A stretch of 64,000 bases of DNA from Sphingomonas sp. CCH21-G11 (GCF_001555965.1 NZ_LSHX01000010.1:1-64000), one strand, 5' to 3'; shown: positions 25,285 to 34,842, numbered from the stretch's first letter. The notes: a model not told the origin generated them from the letters alone. Program-made: numbers and translations.

Positions 25285-26610
25285 TCAGGCGTGATCGGGC
25301 AGGAACAGCGTCGCGCGCAGCCCGGGATCGGCGTTTTCAAGCGTCAGCGTGCCGCCGTGTACGCGGGCGGCCTGATCGGCCACGGCAAGGCCGAGCCCCA
25401 GCCCCTTCGTATCGCGCGCACGCGCATGATCGCCGCGCATGAAGGGTTCGGTGACGCGCCCAATTTCTCCCGCGTCGATCCCCGGCCCGCGGTCACGCAC
25501 GATGATGTTGAGCCCCGCACGACCACCCGCGCCACGACCGGCCTCCAGCCCGATCGTCGCCGATCCGCCATAATGCACGGCATTGTCAACCAGGTTGGTG
25601 ATCGCGCGGCGCAGCAGCACGGGGCGTGCCATGGCGTTCAGACCCGCGGGACCGGCATAGCTAACATCGTGCCCCATGTCGGCGGCGTCGTCGGCGATCG
25701 TCTGGAGCAGGCTGGCGACATCGATCCGGCGCGGCGCTTCCAGCTCGCCGCCGCGCATGAAATCGAGGATCGAGGTGAGCATCGCCTCCATTTCGTCGAC
25801 ATCCTCGCGCATGGCGTCGGCATCCAGTGCGGCCGCCGGCGCCCCGATCCGCATCTTCAGCCGCGACAGCGGCGTGCGCAGGTCGTGGCTGACCGCGGTC
25901 AGCGCCTGGGTGCGGGTGTCGATCAGCTGCCCGATCCGGTCCTGCATGGCGTTGAGCGCCTCGGCGAGCTGGCTCAGCTCGCGCGGCCCCGCGCCCTCGA
26001 CATGGACGCGATGCTCGAAGCCGATTTCGCCCGCCGCGGCCGCCAGCGCGCGCAGCGGCGCGGCAAGCGTGCGGACCAGCACCGCCGCGACCAGCACGAC
26101 CGCCAGCGCGACGATCGCGACCGACAGCAGCGTCTCGATCGCCGTCGCCCACGGCGTCAATGGTTCGTTCGACTTGAACTGGAGCCACGTCCCGTCATCG
26201 AGCCGGACGCCGCCGATCAGATAGCTCTCGCCACCCTTGTCCCGCGTGCCCAGGCGCAGCGCATGGCGGGCGAGCGTCGGCTCCCACAACAGGATTTCGC
26301 TGACGATCGCTGCGGTCTTCGCCGATTTGCGATCGATGCCGGGCGGCTGACGCGACCAGTCGAAGCGGACGTGGCGGGTCGAAAGCGCGGTTGCGGTCTG
26401 TACGCGCGTGGCCGGGGCGGCCGTCTGGATCACGCGTTCGGCGACGACGAGCTGTTCGGCGATCCGCTGCGACTGTTCATTGCGCATCAGCAGTCGTTCC
26501 GCCTCGCCGAAGACGAGCACGCTGCCCAGGAACTCGACCAGGATCGCGGCGAGCAATACGAGGGCCACCCGCCCGGTCAGGCCCGAGGGCCACAGGCGGA
26601 CGCGCCTCAT
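25285..26610 (-). CDS. Sensor histidine kinase (EnvZ-like)
   Basis: A protein of 441 residues. A transmembrane helix near residues 12-33 and another near 165-190 bracket a periplasmic sensor domain of about 130 residues. A HAMP linker follows, then the phosphoacceptor H242 in AVSHDLRTPLSRLK. The ATPase domain shows the N box (LVDNAVHYGG), the G1 box (DRGPGID) and the G2 box (GLGLGLAVAD). It overlaps the upstream response regulator by four bases (ATGA). The signal is unknown. Confidence 0.92.
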   Translation of the reverse strand: MRRVRLWPSGLTGRVALVLLAAILVEFLGSVLVFGEAERLLMRNEQSQRIAEQLVVAERVIQTAAPATRVQTATALSTRHVRFDWSRQPPGIDRKSAKTAAIVSEILLWEPTLARHALRLGTRDKGGESYLIGGVRLDDGTWLQFKSNEPLTPWATAIETLLSVAIVALAVVLVAAVLVRTLAAPLRALAAAAGEIGFEHRVHVEGAGPRELSQLAEALNAMQDRIGQLIDTRTQALTAVSHDLRTPLSRLKMRIGAPAAALDADAMREDVDEMEAMLTSILDFMRGGELEAPRRIDVASLLQTIADDAADMGHDVSYAGPAGLNAMARPVLLRRAITNLVDNAVHYGGSATIGLEAGRGAGGRAGLNIIVRDRGPGIDAGEIGRVTEPFMRGDHARARDTKGLGLGLAVADQAARVHGGTLTLENADPGLRATLFLPDHA

Positions 26611-27320
26611 CGCCGTTCGACCGAAGGCAGGAACATGTAGCCGACGCCGCGCACCGTCTTGATCAGGTCGGCACCGCCCGCGTGCGAGCCCAGCTTCGAC
26701 CGCAGCCGGCTGACCAGCACGTCGACCGAGCGATCCGACACGCCCGCGAGCCGATCGCGCGACTGTTCGAGCAGGAAATCACGGCTGACGACGCGCTGGG
26801 CGGTGTCGGTGAGTGTGATCAGCAGGTCGTATTCCGCCCCCGACAGCATCACCTGCGAACCGTCGGGCGCGACGAGTTCGCGACGCGAGGTGTCGATGCA
26901 CCAGCCCTGGAAGCGGACTTCGCGCGCCGCTGTCGCGGCCATCAGCGCGCCCCCCGCGCGGCGCAACACCGCGCGGATCCGCGCGATCAGTTCGCCGGGG
27001 CCGAACGGTTTGGAAAGATAGTCGTCGGCGCCGATTTCAAGCCCGACGATGCGGTCGCTTTCCTGGCCGCGCGCAGAGATGATGATGATCGGGATGGATG
27101 TCGTCGCGCGCACCGCACGACAAATGTCGAGACCGTTGGTGCCGGGCAACATGATGTCGAGCAGCAACGCCTGAAAGTCGCCGGCCTCGAGCAGCGGGTA
27201 CATTTCCGCAGCGGTCGACACGCCGACCGGCTCGTAACCGTAATCGCGAAGCGCGCGCGCGACTAGGATGCGCAGCGGTGCGTCATCCTCGACGATCAGG
27301 ATCTTTCCGGGCGACTGCAT
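26607..27320 (-). CDS. OmpR family response regulator
   Basis: A protein of 237 residues. The receiver domain spans about 5-120 with acidic pocket E11-D12-D13, phosphoacceptor D55 (LLLDIMLPG) and the switch lysine in YLSKPFGPGEL. The C-terminal winged-helix domain (about 135-233) has the OmpR recognition helix SDRSVDVLVSRLRSKL and the closing wing IKTVRGVGYMF. It is transcribed just before its kinase partner and overlaps it. The target regulon is not evident from neighbours; the SulP transporter gene lies directly downstream of the kinase on the same strand but is separated by 160 bases. Confidence 0.93.
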   Translation of the reverse strand: MQSPGKILIVEDDAPLRILVARALRDYGYEPVGVSTAAEMYPLLEAGDFQALLLDIMLPGTNGLDICRAVRATTSIPIIIISARGQESDRIVGLEIGADDYLSKPFGPGELIARIRAVLRRAGGALMAATAAREVRFQGWCIDTSRRELVAPDGSQVMLSGAEYDLLITLTDTAQRVVSRDFLLEQSRDRLAGVSDRSVDVLVSRLRSKLGSHAGGADLIKTVRGVGYMFLPSVERR

Positions 27321-27438
27321 CGGGTCGGCAAAGTCGACTTCTATAATGGCCGCAAGACCGCGCGACGCGCCGGGTTAATCCGACGCGGCACGACAGGTCA
27401 ACTCCGCTGCCAGCGCGCTTCCCCGGTGGTCCGGCCGA

Positions 27439-27630
27439 TCAGCGGTGATTGCGGTCGCGCTCCGGCATCACATGCGCCTCGATTTCGGCCGCGTTGCGTT
27501 CGGGCTGATCGGCCATCGGATGACGGTTCGACCGGCGCTGGAGGAACACGCCCAGCATCACCACCGCGATCAGCGCGACCGCAATCAGCGTAAAAAACAT
27601 AAGGCTACCAATGGTATCGCTCGTATCCAT
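27439..27630 (-). CDS. Small single-pass membrane protein
   Basis: A protein of 63 residues starting at 27630 (MDTSDTIGSLMFFTLIAVAL). The start is fixed by an AAGGAG seven bases upstream; a longer reading frame through the opposite gene lacks such a site. One hydrophobic helix (about residues 9-29) is followed by a charged, His-containing cytoplasmic tail (RRSNRHPMADQPERN, ending PERDRNHR). The function is unknown. It lies divergently from the M1 peptidase gene, with which it shares an 85-base gap. Confidence 0.6.
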   Translation of the reverse strand: MDTSDTIGSLMFFTLIAVALIAVVMLGVFLQRRSNRHPMADQPERNAAEIEAHVMPERDRNHR

Positions 27631-27715
27631 TTCGAGTCTCCTTCTAGACAAGGCAACGGCGGGCGGCGCCAGGTGTTCCCCAGCATGCTTGACAGCCCGG
27701 CAACCACGCTCGACG

Positions 27716-30142
27716 ATGAAGGGACATCCCGTCATCGAAGGACCATCCGACTTGCTGCGAATGACCGCGTTGCTGCTGGGCGCCAGCCTGATCACCGTTG
27801 CGCCCGCGCTTGCCGATCCCGTTCGCCAGACCAAGGGCGGCTGGGAAGACAAGTTTCGCCAGCTGGAGGGTGAGGACTGGCCGACGCCGACGGATTACCG
27901 CAACGCATCGGGCGCACCGGGGCATCGCTACTGGCAGCAAAAGGTCGACTATGACGTGCGGGTCACGCTGGACGAGGCGCGCAGGACGGTAACCGGGACC
28001 GAGACGGTCCGCTATCGCAACAATTCGCCCGATGCCCTGCCCTATCTGTGGCTGCTGCTCGACCAGAACCAGTACAAGCGGGACTCGATCGCCGAACGCA
28101 CCCTGACCGTGCCCGCGTCGGACAAGATCACGATCGGCGAGATCCGCCGGGCCAAGCGGATGCAGGAATGGGAAGGTGGCTTCACCATCGCCGCGGTGCG
28201 CGGGCCCGACGGCCAGCCCCTACCCTTTACCATCACCGACAGCCTGATGCGGATCGAGCTGCCCCAGCCCGTCGCGGGCAATGGCGGCGAGACGACGTTC
28301 TCGATCGACTGGTCCTTTCCGCTCGCCGAACAGAAGGTCGTCGACGGACGGTCGGGCTATGAATGCTTCACCCAGCCCGGCGAGGACGGCAACTGCATCT
28401 TTCAGGGCGCGCAGTGGTTTCCGCGGCTCGCGGTCTATTCGGACTATGAAGGCTGGCACAACAAGGCGTTTCTGGACGCGGGCGAATTCACGCTGGAATT
28501 CGGCGACTATCGCGTCGCGCTGACTGTCCCCGCCGATCATGTCGTCTCCGCAACCGGGCTGCTGCAGAACCCCGAGCAGGTGCTGAGCGCCCGCCAGCGC
28601 GAGCGGCTGGAAACCGCCAGGACCGCCAAGGCGCCCGTCTATATCGTCACGCCGGAGGAAGCGGAGGCAGCCGAGCGGGGCAAGGCCGGCGGCACGCGCG
28701 TCTGGGAGTTCGCGGCCAGCAACGTGCGCGACTTTGGCTGGGCGTCGTCGCGCAAGTTCGCCTGGGACGCGATGGGGGTGAAGCAGGCATCGGCCGAGAT
28801 GCCGCTGGTCATGGCGATGTCGTTCTTCCCCAAGGAAGCGCGGCCGTTGTGGGACGCCTATTCGACCAAGGCGATCGCGCACACCATCGATGTCTATTCG
28901 CGCTTTTCCTTTCCCTATCCCTATCCCGTCGCGCAGTCGGTCAACGGGCCGGTGGGCGGGATGGAATATCCGATGATCACCTTCAACGGACCGCGCCCGG
29001 TGAAGGACAGGAAAACCGGCGCACTGACCTATACCGAGCGCGCGAAGAACGGGCTGGTCGGCGTGGTGATCCACGAGATCGGGCACAATTATTTCCCGAT
29101 GATCGTCAATTCCGACGAACGGCAATGGACCTGGATGGACGAGGGGCTGAACACCTTCCTTCAGTTCCAGGCCGAGAAATTGTGGGACAAGGATTTCCCC
29201 TCACGCCGCGGCGAGCCCAAGGACATCGCAGAATACATGCTGTCCGAGGATCAGGTGCCGCTGATGACCCAGTCGGATTCGGTCCTGCAGTTCGGTGCCA
29301 ACGGCTATGGCAAGCCCGCGACCGCACTGACCATCCTGCGCGAGACGATCCTGGGTCGCGAGCTGTTCGACCGCGCGTTTCGCGAATATGCCAATCGCTG
29401 GCGGTTCAAGCACCCGACGCCATATGATTTCTTCCGCACGATGGAGGAAAGTTCGGGCGTCGATCTCGACTGGTTCTGGCGCGGCTGGTTCTATTCGACC
29501 GACCATGTCGACATCTCGCTCGACAAGATCGTCGAGGGCAGGATCGTCGGCTCCGACCTGGAAGGCGAAGCGGCGGCCAAGCGCCGGGTGCGCGACGCCG
29601 AGCCCAAATCGCTGACCGCGACCCGCAACGCCGGCGAAGCGACCGTCGTCGAGCGCGATCCCGCCACGCGCGACTTCTACACCGACCGCGATCGTTTCGC
29701 GGTGACGCCGCAGGACCGCCGCGACCTGGCGGAAAAGGTCGATGACTTGACCGCGGAGGAGCGCGCCGCGCTGGCGGTGAAGGACAAATTCTATCGCTTC
29801 ACCTTCGCCAACAAGGGCGGTCTGGTGATGCCGGTGATCCTGAAGCTCGATTTCGCCGATGGCGCGAGCGAGACGGTGCGCATTCCCGCGGAGCTGTGGC
29901 GCTACGATCCCAAGCAGGTGACGTGGCAATATGTCACCCCCCGGACGATCACCGGCGCGGAGCTGGATCCGCTTTGGGAAACCGCCGATGCCGATCGCAC
30001 CAACAATGTCTGGCGCGGCCGGATCGACCGGGTGGCGATCGAGATCGAGGACGCCGAGGAGGTCGAGGACCGGATGAAGGACAGCGACCTGCAGGTGAAG
30101 CCGGGATCGCTGCGCACCTATCCGGCGCCGCCGTCGAAGTGA
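27716..30142 (+). CDS. Periplasmic M1 family metallopeptidase
   Basis: A protein of 808 residues. The zinc motif is intact: H453-E-I-G-H457 in VVIHEIGHNYF with the third ligand E476 in WMDEGLN. The exopeptidase signature appears as GPVGGMEYP, a variant of GAMEN. The N-terminal beta-saddle domain and a long C-terminal part surround it. Residues about 17-34 (TALLLGASLITVAPALA) form a signal peptide. The start is uncertain: 27716 has no clear ribosome site, 27761 would begin right at the signal peptide, and an upstream ATG at 27611 overlaps the opposite gene. Coupled by a GTGA overlap to the next gene. Confidence 0.88.
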   Translation: MKGHPVIEGPSDLLRMTALLLGASLITVAPALADPVRQTKGGWEDKFRQLEGEDWPTPTDYRNASGAPGHRYWQQKVDYDVRVTLDEARRTVTGTETVRYRNNSPDALPYLWLLLDQNQYKRDSIAERTLTVPASDKITIGEIRRAKRMQEWEGGFTIAAVRGPDGQPLPFTITDSLMRIELPQPVAGNGGETTFSIDWSFPLAEQKVVDGRSGYECFTQPGEDGNCIFQGAQWFPRLAVYSDYEGWHNKAFLDAGEFTLEFGDYRVALTVPADHVVSATGLLQNPEQVLSARQRERLETARTAKAPVYIVTPEEAEAAERGKAGGTRVWEFAASNVRDFGWASSRKFAWDAMGVKQASAEMPLVMAMSFFPKEARPLWDAYSTKAIAHTIDVYSRFSFPYPYPVAQSVNGPVGGMEYPMITFNGPRPVKDRKTGALTYTERAKNGLVGVVIHEIGHNYFPMIVNSDERQWTWMDEGLNTFLQFQAEKLWDKDFPSRRGEPKDIAEYMLSEDQVPLMTQSDSVLQFGANGYGKPATALTILRETILGRELFDRAFREYANRWRFKHPTPYDFFRTMEESSGVDLDWFWRGWFYSTDHVDISLDKIVEGRIVGSDLEGEAAAKRRVRDAEPKSLTATRNAGEATVVERDPATRDFYTDRDRFAVTPQDRRDLAEKVDDLTAEERAALAVKDKFYRFTFANKGGLVMPVILKLDFADGASETVRIPAELWRYDPKQVTWQYVTPRTITGAELDPLWETADADRTNNVWRGRIDRVAIEIEDAEEVEDRMKDSDLQVKPGSLRTYPAPPSK

Positions 30143-30624
30143 GGGGGGTATTCGTTGCGCTGGCGATGGCGATGCTGGCCGCCACGCCCGCATCGGCGCA
30201 TCGCGGGCATGATGCGATCAGCGTGGTAATGATCGAGAAGGATGGCACGGTGACGGTCTCGCACCGTTTCGAAGCGCATGACATCGAGCCCGCGCTGGCC
30301 CGCATCGCGCCGAACGCCCAGACCAGCCTGGACGACCCGGACGCGATCGCGGCGCTGGAGGCCTATCTGGCACGTCGCTTCACGCTGATCGTCGACGGCA
30401 AGCCGGTGGCGCTCGCCCACCGCGCGACCGACCTGAGCACCGCCGAAGTCCGCGTCGACTTCGCCGGGCGCGCGCGCGGCCGCATCGACGCGGTGACGTT
30501 GCGCTCGGGCATCCTGACCGACGTCTATCCCCGCCAGCAGCATCAGGTGAATGTCCGCGCCCGCGGCACGGTGCGCACGGTGCAGCTGAGCGGCGGAACC
30601 GCGCGGACGGTGAGCTTCGAGTAG
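30139..30624 (+). CDS. Small secreted protein coupled to the M1 peptidase (DUF6702-like)
   Basis: A protein of 161 residues using a GTG start that overlaps the M1 stop codon (GTGA). It has a signal peptide (VRGVFVALAMAMLAATPASA) and begins the mature part with HRGHDAISV. Sequence pattern, size and adjacency to an M1 peptidase resemble the DUF6702 family, which is often found with such peptidases; this assignment is tentative. The His at the new N-terminus could bind metal. It may be an accessory or inhibitor of the peptidase, but nothing in the sequence proves that. Confidence 0.72.
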   Translation: MRGVFVALAMAMLAATPASAHRGHDAISVVMIEKDGTVTVSHRFEAHDIEPALARIAPNAQTSLDDPDAIAALEAYLARRFTLIVDGKPVALAHRATDLSTAEVRVDFAGRARGRIDAVTLRSGILTDVYPRQQHQVNVRARGTVRTVQLSGGTARTVSFE

Positions 30625-30662
30625 CGCAGACGAGACGTCTTGATCTGACCCCAAATCACGAT

Positions 30663-30696
30663 CCGTTCGTTTCGAGCGAAGTCGAGAAACGAACGG
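30663..30696. repeat. Single palindromic repeat (family A, self-complementary monomer)
   Basis: CCGTTCGTTTC (30663-30673) and GAAACGAACGG (30686-30696) form an 11-base-pair stem around a 12-base loop with the family core GAGCGAAGTCGA. It lies in the 97-base gap between the convergent M1-associated and PhoD genes and shows that one unit alone is a hairpin. Confidence 0.85.
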
Positions 30697-30721
30697 GTCA
30701 CGCGGATGTGCGCTACGCGGC

Positions 30722-32323
30722 TCAGCCCGCCACCACCTTTGCTTCACCCGCCGGAACCACCAAGGTCGCGCGCGTCGAGATTTCGCCGTTTCGGTCGGAG
30801 ATGCGATCCATCACCCGCACCTTGGTTTCCCAGCGCTCGCGGGTGACGTCGCACAGCATGTAACCGCGCTGGGCATTGTTGAACTTGAGCTGCGGATTGT
30901 TCGCCTGGACCCACACCATGTCGGGGCGGACATCGACGCCGTCGCCGCCCGAGGTGATCGAGGTCGCGACGAATTCGGTCGCGATCGCCTTTGCCCCCGG
31001 ATTGCGCCCGTCGAGGTGGAGCTCTCCGGCATAATTCTGGTGCTCGTCGCCGGTCAGCACGACGACGTTGTCGAGCCGGCGATCCTGAATCCCCTTGAGC
31101 AGCCGCGCCCGCGGGATGCGATATCCGCCCCAGCTGTCCAGATTATACGTCGCACCGGGTTCCCCATTGCGGTCGAGGTCCATGACCATCACCTGCTGCG
31201 CCAAAGCCTGCCACTGCGCGTCGGACTTGCCGAGACCGTCCATCAGCCATTTTTCCTGTGCCGCGCCCAGCATCTGCGCATCGGCCTGGTTGATACCCGG
31301 GCAATCGGGCTGCCAGCGGTCGCCGCACGGCTGGTTGGTGCGATACTGCCGGGTGTCGAGCAGATTGAGGTCGAGCAGATTGCCGAAGCGCGCGCGGCGA
31401 TAGATCTGCATCTGCGGCCCGACCGGCAGCGCCGAGGCGCGCAGCGGCATATGCTCGTAATAAGCCTGCATCGCCATCTGGCGGCGCAGCGCGAAAATGC
31501 CGGGCGGCGTATCGTCCTGATCGAGCAGGTCGACCCAGTTGTTGTCGATTTCATGATCGTCCCACACCGTGAACCACGGCGCAGCGGCATGCGCTGCCTG
31601 AAGGTCGGGATCCATTTTGTACTGGGCGTAGCGGCGGCGATAGTCGACGATCGAGTAGATTTCGTCGCCGTCGTGCTGGCGGATCGTCTCGACCGGTCCC
31701 TCGCGCGTGTTGCGCACGCGGCCGCCCCGGCCTTCATAGATATAGTCGCCATAGCAGAACACGAAGTCGGGCGCTTCGGCGGCGAGCTTGCGATAGGCGG
31801 TAAAATAGCCCTGCTCGTAATGCTGGCAGCCCGCCACCGCGAAGCGGATGCGATCGAGCGCCGCACCGGGTAGCGGCGTCGTCATCGCCCGGCCGACGCC
31901 GCTGCGCTCGCGCCCGGCAACGAAACGATACCAATAGGGGCGACCGGGCTTCAGCCCGGCGACCTCGACGTGGACGGCGTGGCCAAGTTCGGGCCGCGCG
32001 AGCGCGGTGCCCTTTGCCGCGATGGTGCGAAAGCCCTGATCCTCGCCGACTTCCCAGTCGACCGGCACCGCGAGCGCCGGCATCCCGTGGTCGAACGCCA
32101 GCGGTTCGGGCGCGAGGCGGGTCCAGATCACGAAGCCGTCGGGCACCGGATCGCCGGCCGCGATGCCGAGCTGGAACGGATCGGTGCGAAAGATCGGATC
32201 GGCGATCGCCTGGCGCCAAGGCTGGACGGCCAGCGCGGTCACCGCGGCTGCGCCAAAGCCCTTGAGCGCACTGCGCCGCGAAACGTCAAGCCGCGCCGAA
32301 CGCAGCCGATCCCAGTCACCCAT
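30722..32323 (-). CDS. phoD: PhoD-type alkaline phosphatase/phosphodiesterase, Tat-exported
   Basis: A protein of 533 residues. The Tat signal R16-R17 in DVSRRSALKGFGAAAVTAL starts the chain. The PhoD N-terminal domain (residues about 50-150) precedes the metallophosphoesterase domain with metal ligands in CYGDYIYEG, WDDHEIDNNW and LTGDEHQNYAGEL. PhoD enzymes release phosphate from mono- and diesters and use calcium/iron. The start at MGDWDRL is preferred because the open frame upstream is compositionally unlike protein; a GGGG lies ahead of it. No Pho box was identified. The 292 bases upstream show no gene. Confidence 0.9.
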   Translation of the reverse strand: MGDWDRLRSARLDVSRRSALKGFGAAAVTALAVQPWRQAIADPIFRTDPFQLGIAAGDPVPDGFVIWTRLAPEPLAFDHGMPALAVPVDWEVGEDQGFRTIAAKGTALARPELGHAVHVEVAGLKPGRPYWYRFVAGRERSGVGRAMTTPLPGAALDRIRFAVAGCQHYEQGYFTAYRKLAAEAPDFVFCYGDYIYEGRGGRVRNTREGPVETIRQHDGDEIYSIVDYRRRYAQYKMDPDLQAAHAAAPWFTVWDDHEIDNNWVDLLDQDDTPPGIFALRRQMAMQAYYEHMPLRASALPVGPQMQIYRRARFGNLLDLNLLDTRQYRTNQPCGDRWQPDCPGINQADAQMLGAAQEKWLMDGLGKSDAQWQALAQQVMVMDLDRNGEPGATYNLDSWGGYRIPRARLLKGIQDRRLDNVVVLTGDEHQNYAGELHLDGRNPGAKAIATEFVATSITSGGDGVDVRPDMVWVQANNPQLKFNNAQRGYMLCDVTRERWETKVRVMDRISDRNGEISTRATLVVPAGEAKVVAG

Positions 32324-32615
32324 GACGCGATATCCCCATTTTCCGGCGAGCCATTGCTGCCCGCATTCCATAGCCGGGTCTATAATCGGCAACATGTCAT
32401 CGCCGTGACAGGCCGTCGTCCGGCCGCCCGGCCGCGACGATCGTGCGCAACATCGTGGAAGGCCGCACCGCTTTGCCAAAGCCGCCGGCCCGGCGACACG
32501 CGCTCCCCCCCCCTGTTGCCACCGGCGCGTATCGCCCATAAGCGCCGACATACTCGTTACGGGCAGGGGAAATTGCGATGCAGCGTCATTCGACACCAAT
32601 GCGTGGAGCGCGGCG

Positions 32616-33428
32616 TTGACCCGCGCGGCGTTCGCGCGGATCGCGCTCGTCCTTTCCCTCGCGTTGCCGGTCTATTTCGCGGTCGCGGCGCTCGGCACCA
32701 AATTCGGCTGGTGGGGCTGGCAGACGGGGCTGTTGACCCTGATCGTCACCTGGGGACCGCGGGTCATCGGCCTGGCGTTCGTCCTCGCGCTCTTGGCGCT
32801 GATCGCCGCGCTGGTCCGCCGGCCGCGCCGGGGCTGGCGGTCGGCGCTGGTCGCGCTGCTGATCCCGGCGGTCGCGCTCGGCTATCTCGGCTATGTGCGC
32901 AGCCAGAGCGCGGCCATCCCGCCGATCCACGACATCGCCACCGATGTCGCCGACCCGCCGGCCCCATCGCCCGCGCTGGCGAAGGCGCGCGACGCCGCGG
33001 GCGCCAACCCGGTCGCGCCGCTGGACGCGCCGCTTGCGACGCTCAAGGCGTATCAGGGACCGCGCTTTGCCGACATCGCCAGGCGTTCGATCGGCGAATT
33101 GAGCACGACCGCCTATCCCGACGTCCGCCCGATCCGGGTCGCCGCGACGCCCGATGCCGCGTTCGACGCGGCGCTGGCGGCGGTGCGCACCGCGGGGCTG
33201 CGCGTTGACACGGCCGACCGGGCGAATGGCCGGATCGAGGCGGTAGCGACATCGTTCTGGTTCGGGTTCGACGACGACCTGATCGTGCGCGTCCGTCCCG
33301 ACGGCGCCGGGTCGCGGATCGACCTGCGCTCGATTTCGCGGGTTGGGCTGAGCGATCTGGGCGCCAATGCCAGGCGGATCGAGGGGGTGTCGGCGGACAT
33401 CCGCGCCAAACTCGACTCAGCGCGCTAG
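32616..33428 (+). CDS. DUF1499 domain membrane protein
   Basis: A protein of 270 residues with a TTG start, chosen because GGAG lies seven bases upstream and no ATG is available in frame. Three hydrophobic helices fill residues about 5-95 (IALVLSLALPVYFAVAALGT, VIGLAFVLALLALIAALV, ALVALLIPAVALGYLGYV). The C-terminal half is a DUF1499 domain (YPDVRPIRVAATPDAAFDAA, SFWFGFDDDLIVRV, ending with conserved ANARRIEGVSADI). No biochemical function is known. Its end overlaps the convergent oxidoreductase gene by 12 bases. Confidence 0.8.
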   Translation: MTRAAFARIALVLSLALPVYFAVAALGTKFGWWGWQTGLLTLIVTWGPRVIGLAFVLALLALIAALVRRPRRGWRSALVALLIPAVALGYLGYVRSQSAAIPPIHDIATDVADPPAPSPALAKARDAAGANPVAPLDAPLATLKAYQGPRFADIARRSIGELSTTAYPDVRPIRVAATPDAAFDAALAAVRTAGLRVDTADRANGRIEAVATSFWFGFDDDLIVRVRPDGAGSRIDLRSISRVGLSDLGANARRIEGVSADIRAKLDSAR

Positions 33429-34499
33429 CCGGCGGAAACGCGCGATAAAGCGCCGGTCGATCCGGTCTTTGAGCCACCACACCCACCTGCCCTGCGCAGC
33501 AAACGGCCCCCAGGACAGGATCGCCCGCCCGTCGCCGGTCGACAGCAGGTACAGCGTCCAGCGGCGTGGGCGATAACGCCGCGGCGGCGGCCGGCCATCG
33601 ATCGCGGCGCGCAGGTTGGCGGCGAGCACCGGCCCGGCGAACACGGCATGGACGCCCGATGGCGGCAGCGCCCGGTCGATCCGACGCGCCACGTCGCCGG
33701 CCGCATAGATGCGGGGATGGGAAAGCGATCGCTGGGCGGCATCGACGCGGATGAAGCCCGCGGGATCGCGCGCCAGGCCTGAATTGGTGAGCCAGTCGGG
33801 CGCACCACTGCCGATCGCGGCGATGACCCTGCGAGCCTCGATCATGCGCCCGGCCGCGCATAGCGGGCCATCGTCGCGCATCTCGCCGTCGGCCGCGACG
33901 ATCGCGATGCCGCGTTCACGCAGGGCATCCTCCGCGCGACGCCGAACGCCTGCGGCAAAAGCGGGCAGCAGCCCGTTGTCGCGGGTGACCAGCGTGACCG
34001 GCCGATGTCCGGCCGCATCGAGGGCAAAGGCGAGCTCGACGCCGGCCGCTCCGCCGCCCAGCACCGCCATCGCATCAGCCGATGGGATTTCCGCGATTTC
34101 GGCCATCAATCGCTCGATCGGCCGAACGGCCAGCACCGTCGATCCATCGCCAGCGCCCGGCGGAAGTCGAGGCGTGCTGCCCGTTGCGATGGACAAAAAA
34201 TCCCAGCCGATTTCCGAACCATCGCCGAGACCGAGCCGCCGGGCGACCGGGTCGAGCTGGATCGCACGGGCCAGGAGCAGCTGGACGCCGGCGCGCGCGC
34301 AGAGCGGCTGCAGGTCGATCCCGGCATCGCTGGCCGTGTAACGTCCGGCAATCCAGCCGGGCACCATTCCCGAATAAAGCGCAACGCGAGCCGGCGTGAC
34401 CAGGATCGTCTCGGCCGGGGGCGGACCGCGCCGAATCCAGTCGGCGAGCACGCCCAGATGCGCGTGCCCCCCGCCGACAAGGACGAGTCGACCGCTCAT
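33417..34499 (-). CDS. FAD-dependent pyridine nucleotide-disulfide oxidoreductase (SelD-N-like)
   Basis: A protein of 360 residues. The FAD-binding Rossmann motif LVLVGGGHAHLGVL is at the N-terminus and a second one (AVLGGGAAGVELAF) is near residue 145. Further features are YSGMVPGWIAGRY and YAAGDVAR. This pattern matches the family that is fused in some bacteria to the N-terminus of selenophosphate synthase, but here it stands alone with no SelD domain. It is also distantly NDH-2-like. The start is chosen at MSGRLVLVGG since the upstream extension lacks conservation features. Function unknown. Confidence 0.78.
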   Translation of the reverse strand: MSGRLVLVGGGHAHLGVLADWIRRGPPPAETILVTPARVALYSGMVPGWIAGRYTASDAGIDLQPLCARAGVQLLLARAIQLDPVARRLGLGDGSEIGWDFLSIATGSTPRLPPGAGDGSTVLAVRPIERLMAEIAEIPSADAMAVLGGGAAGVELAFALDAAGHRPVTLVTRDNGLLPAFAAGVRRRAEDALRERGIAIVAADGEMRDDGPLCAAGRMIEARRVIAAIGSGAPDWLTNSGLARDPAGFIRVDAAQRSLSHPRIYAAGDVARRIDRALPPSGVHAVFAGPVLAANLRAAIDGRPPPRRYRPRRWTLYLLSTGDGRAILSWGPFAAQGRWVWWLKDRIDRRFIARFRRLAR

Positions 34500-34842
34500 G
34501 CGCGAAGCGGCCGCGGCATCGCGTGGTCCGGCGGGGTGCGATCCAACCCGCACGTCGCCCACGCCGAATCACCCGCCTCGACGGCAAGGAATTGGCGTTC
34601 AACGGCCCGACGATCGTTCGGGGCGCTTCGTCTTGTGATCGTCAATATCGGTTTTGCGATGATGACTGCCGCTTTCTGTTTATTGCGCAAAATGTCGCTA
34701 AGATCATGGATAATAAGGAATTAACGTCGCTTTTGCGTACGGCTCGGCCAACAATTCCCTAGCGTTGCATATCCGCGCCACCGCTTCCCGTCGGGAGCAG
34801 GTGAGCCAAGGCTCGCCCTGGCGCAAGAGATTGGGGGCGTAC
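34500..34842 (+). other. AT-richer intergenic region upstream of the CBM6-like gene
   Basis: No gene is seen. From about 34620 to 34765 the base composition is clearly less GC-rich than the window as a whole. It contains a TTGCGCAA palindrome and several weak A/T hexamers (TAAGAT at 34699, GATAAT at 34709), but no pair with proper spacing, so no promoter is called. It probably holds the promoter of the downstream pair. Confidence 0.4.
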
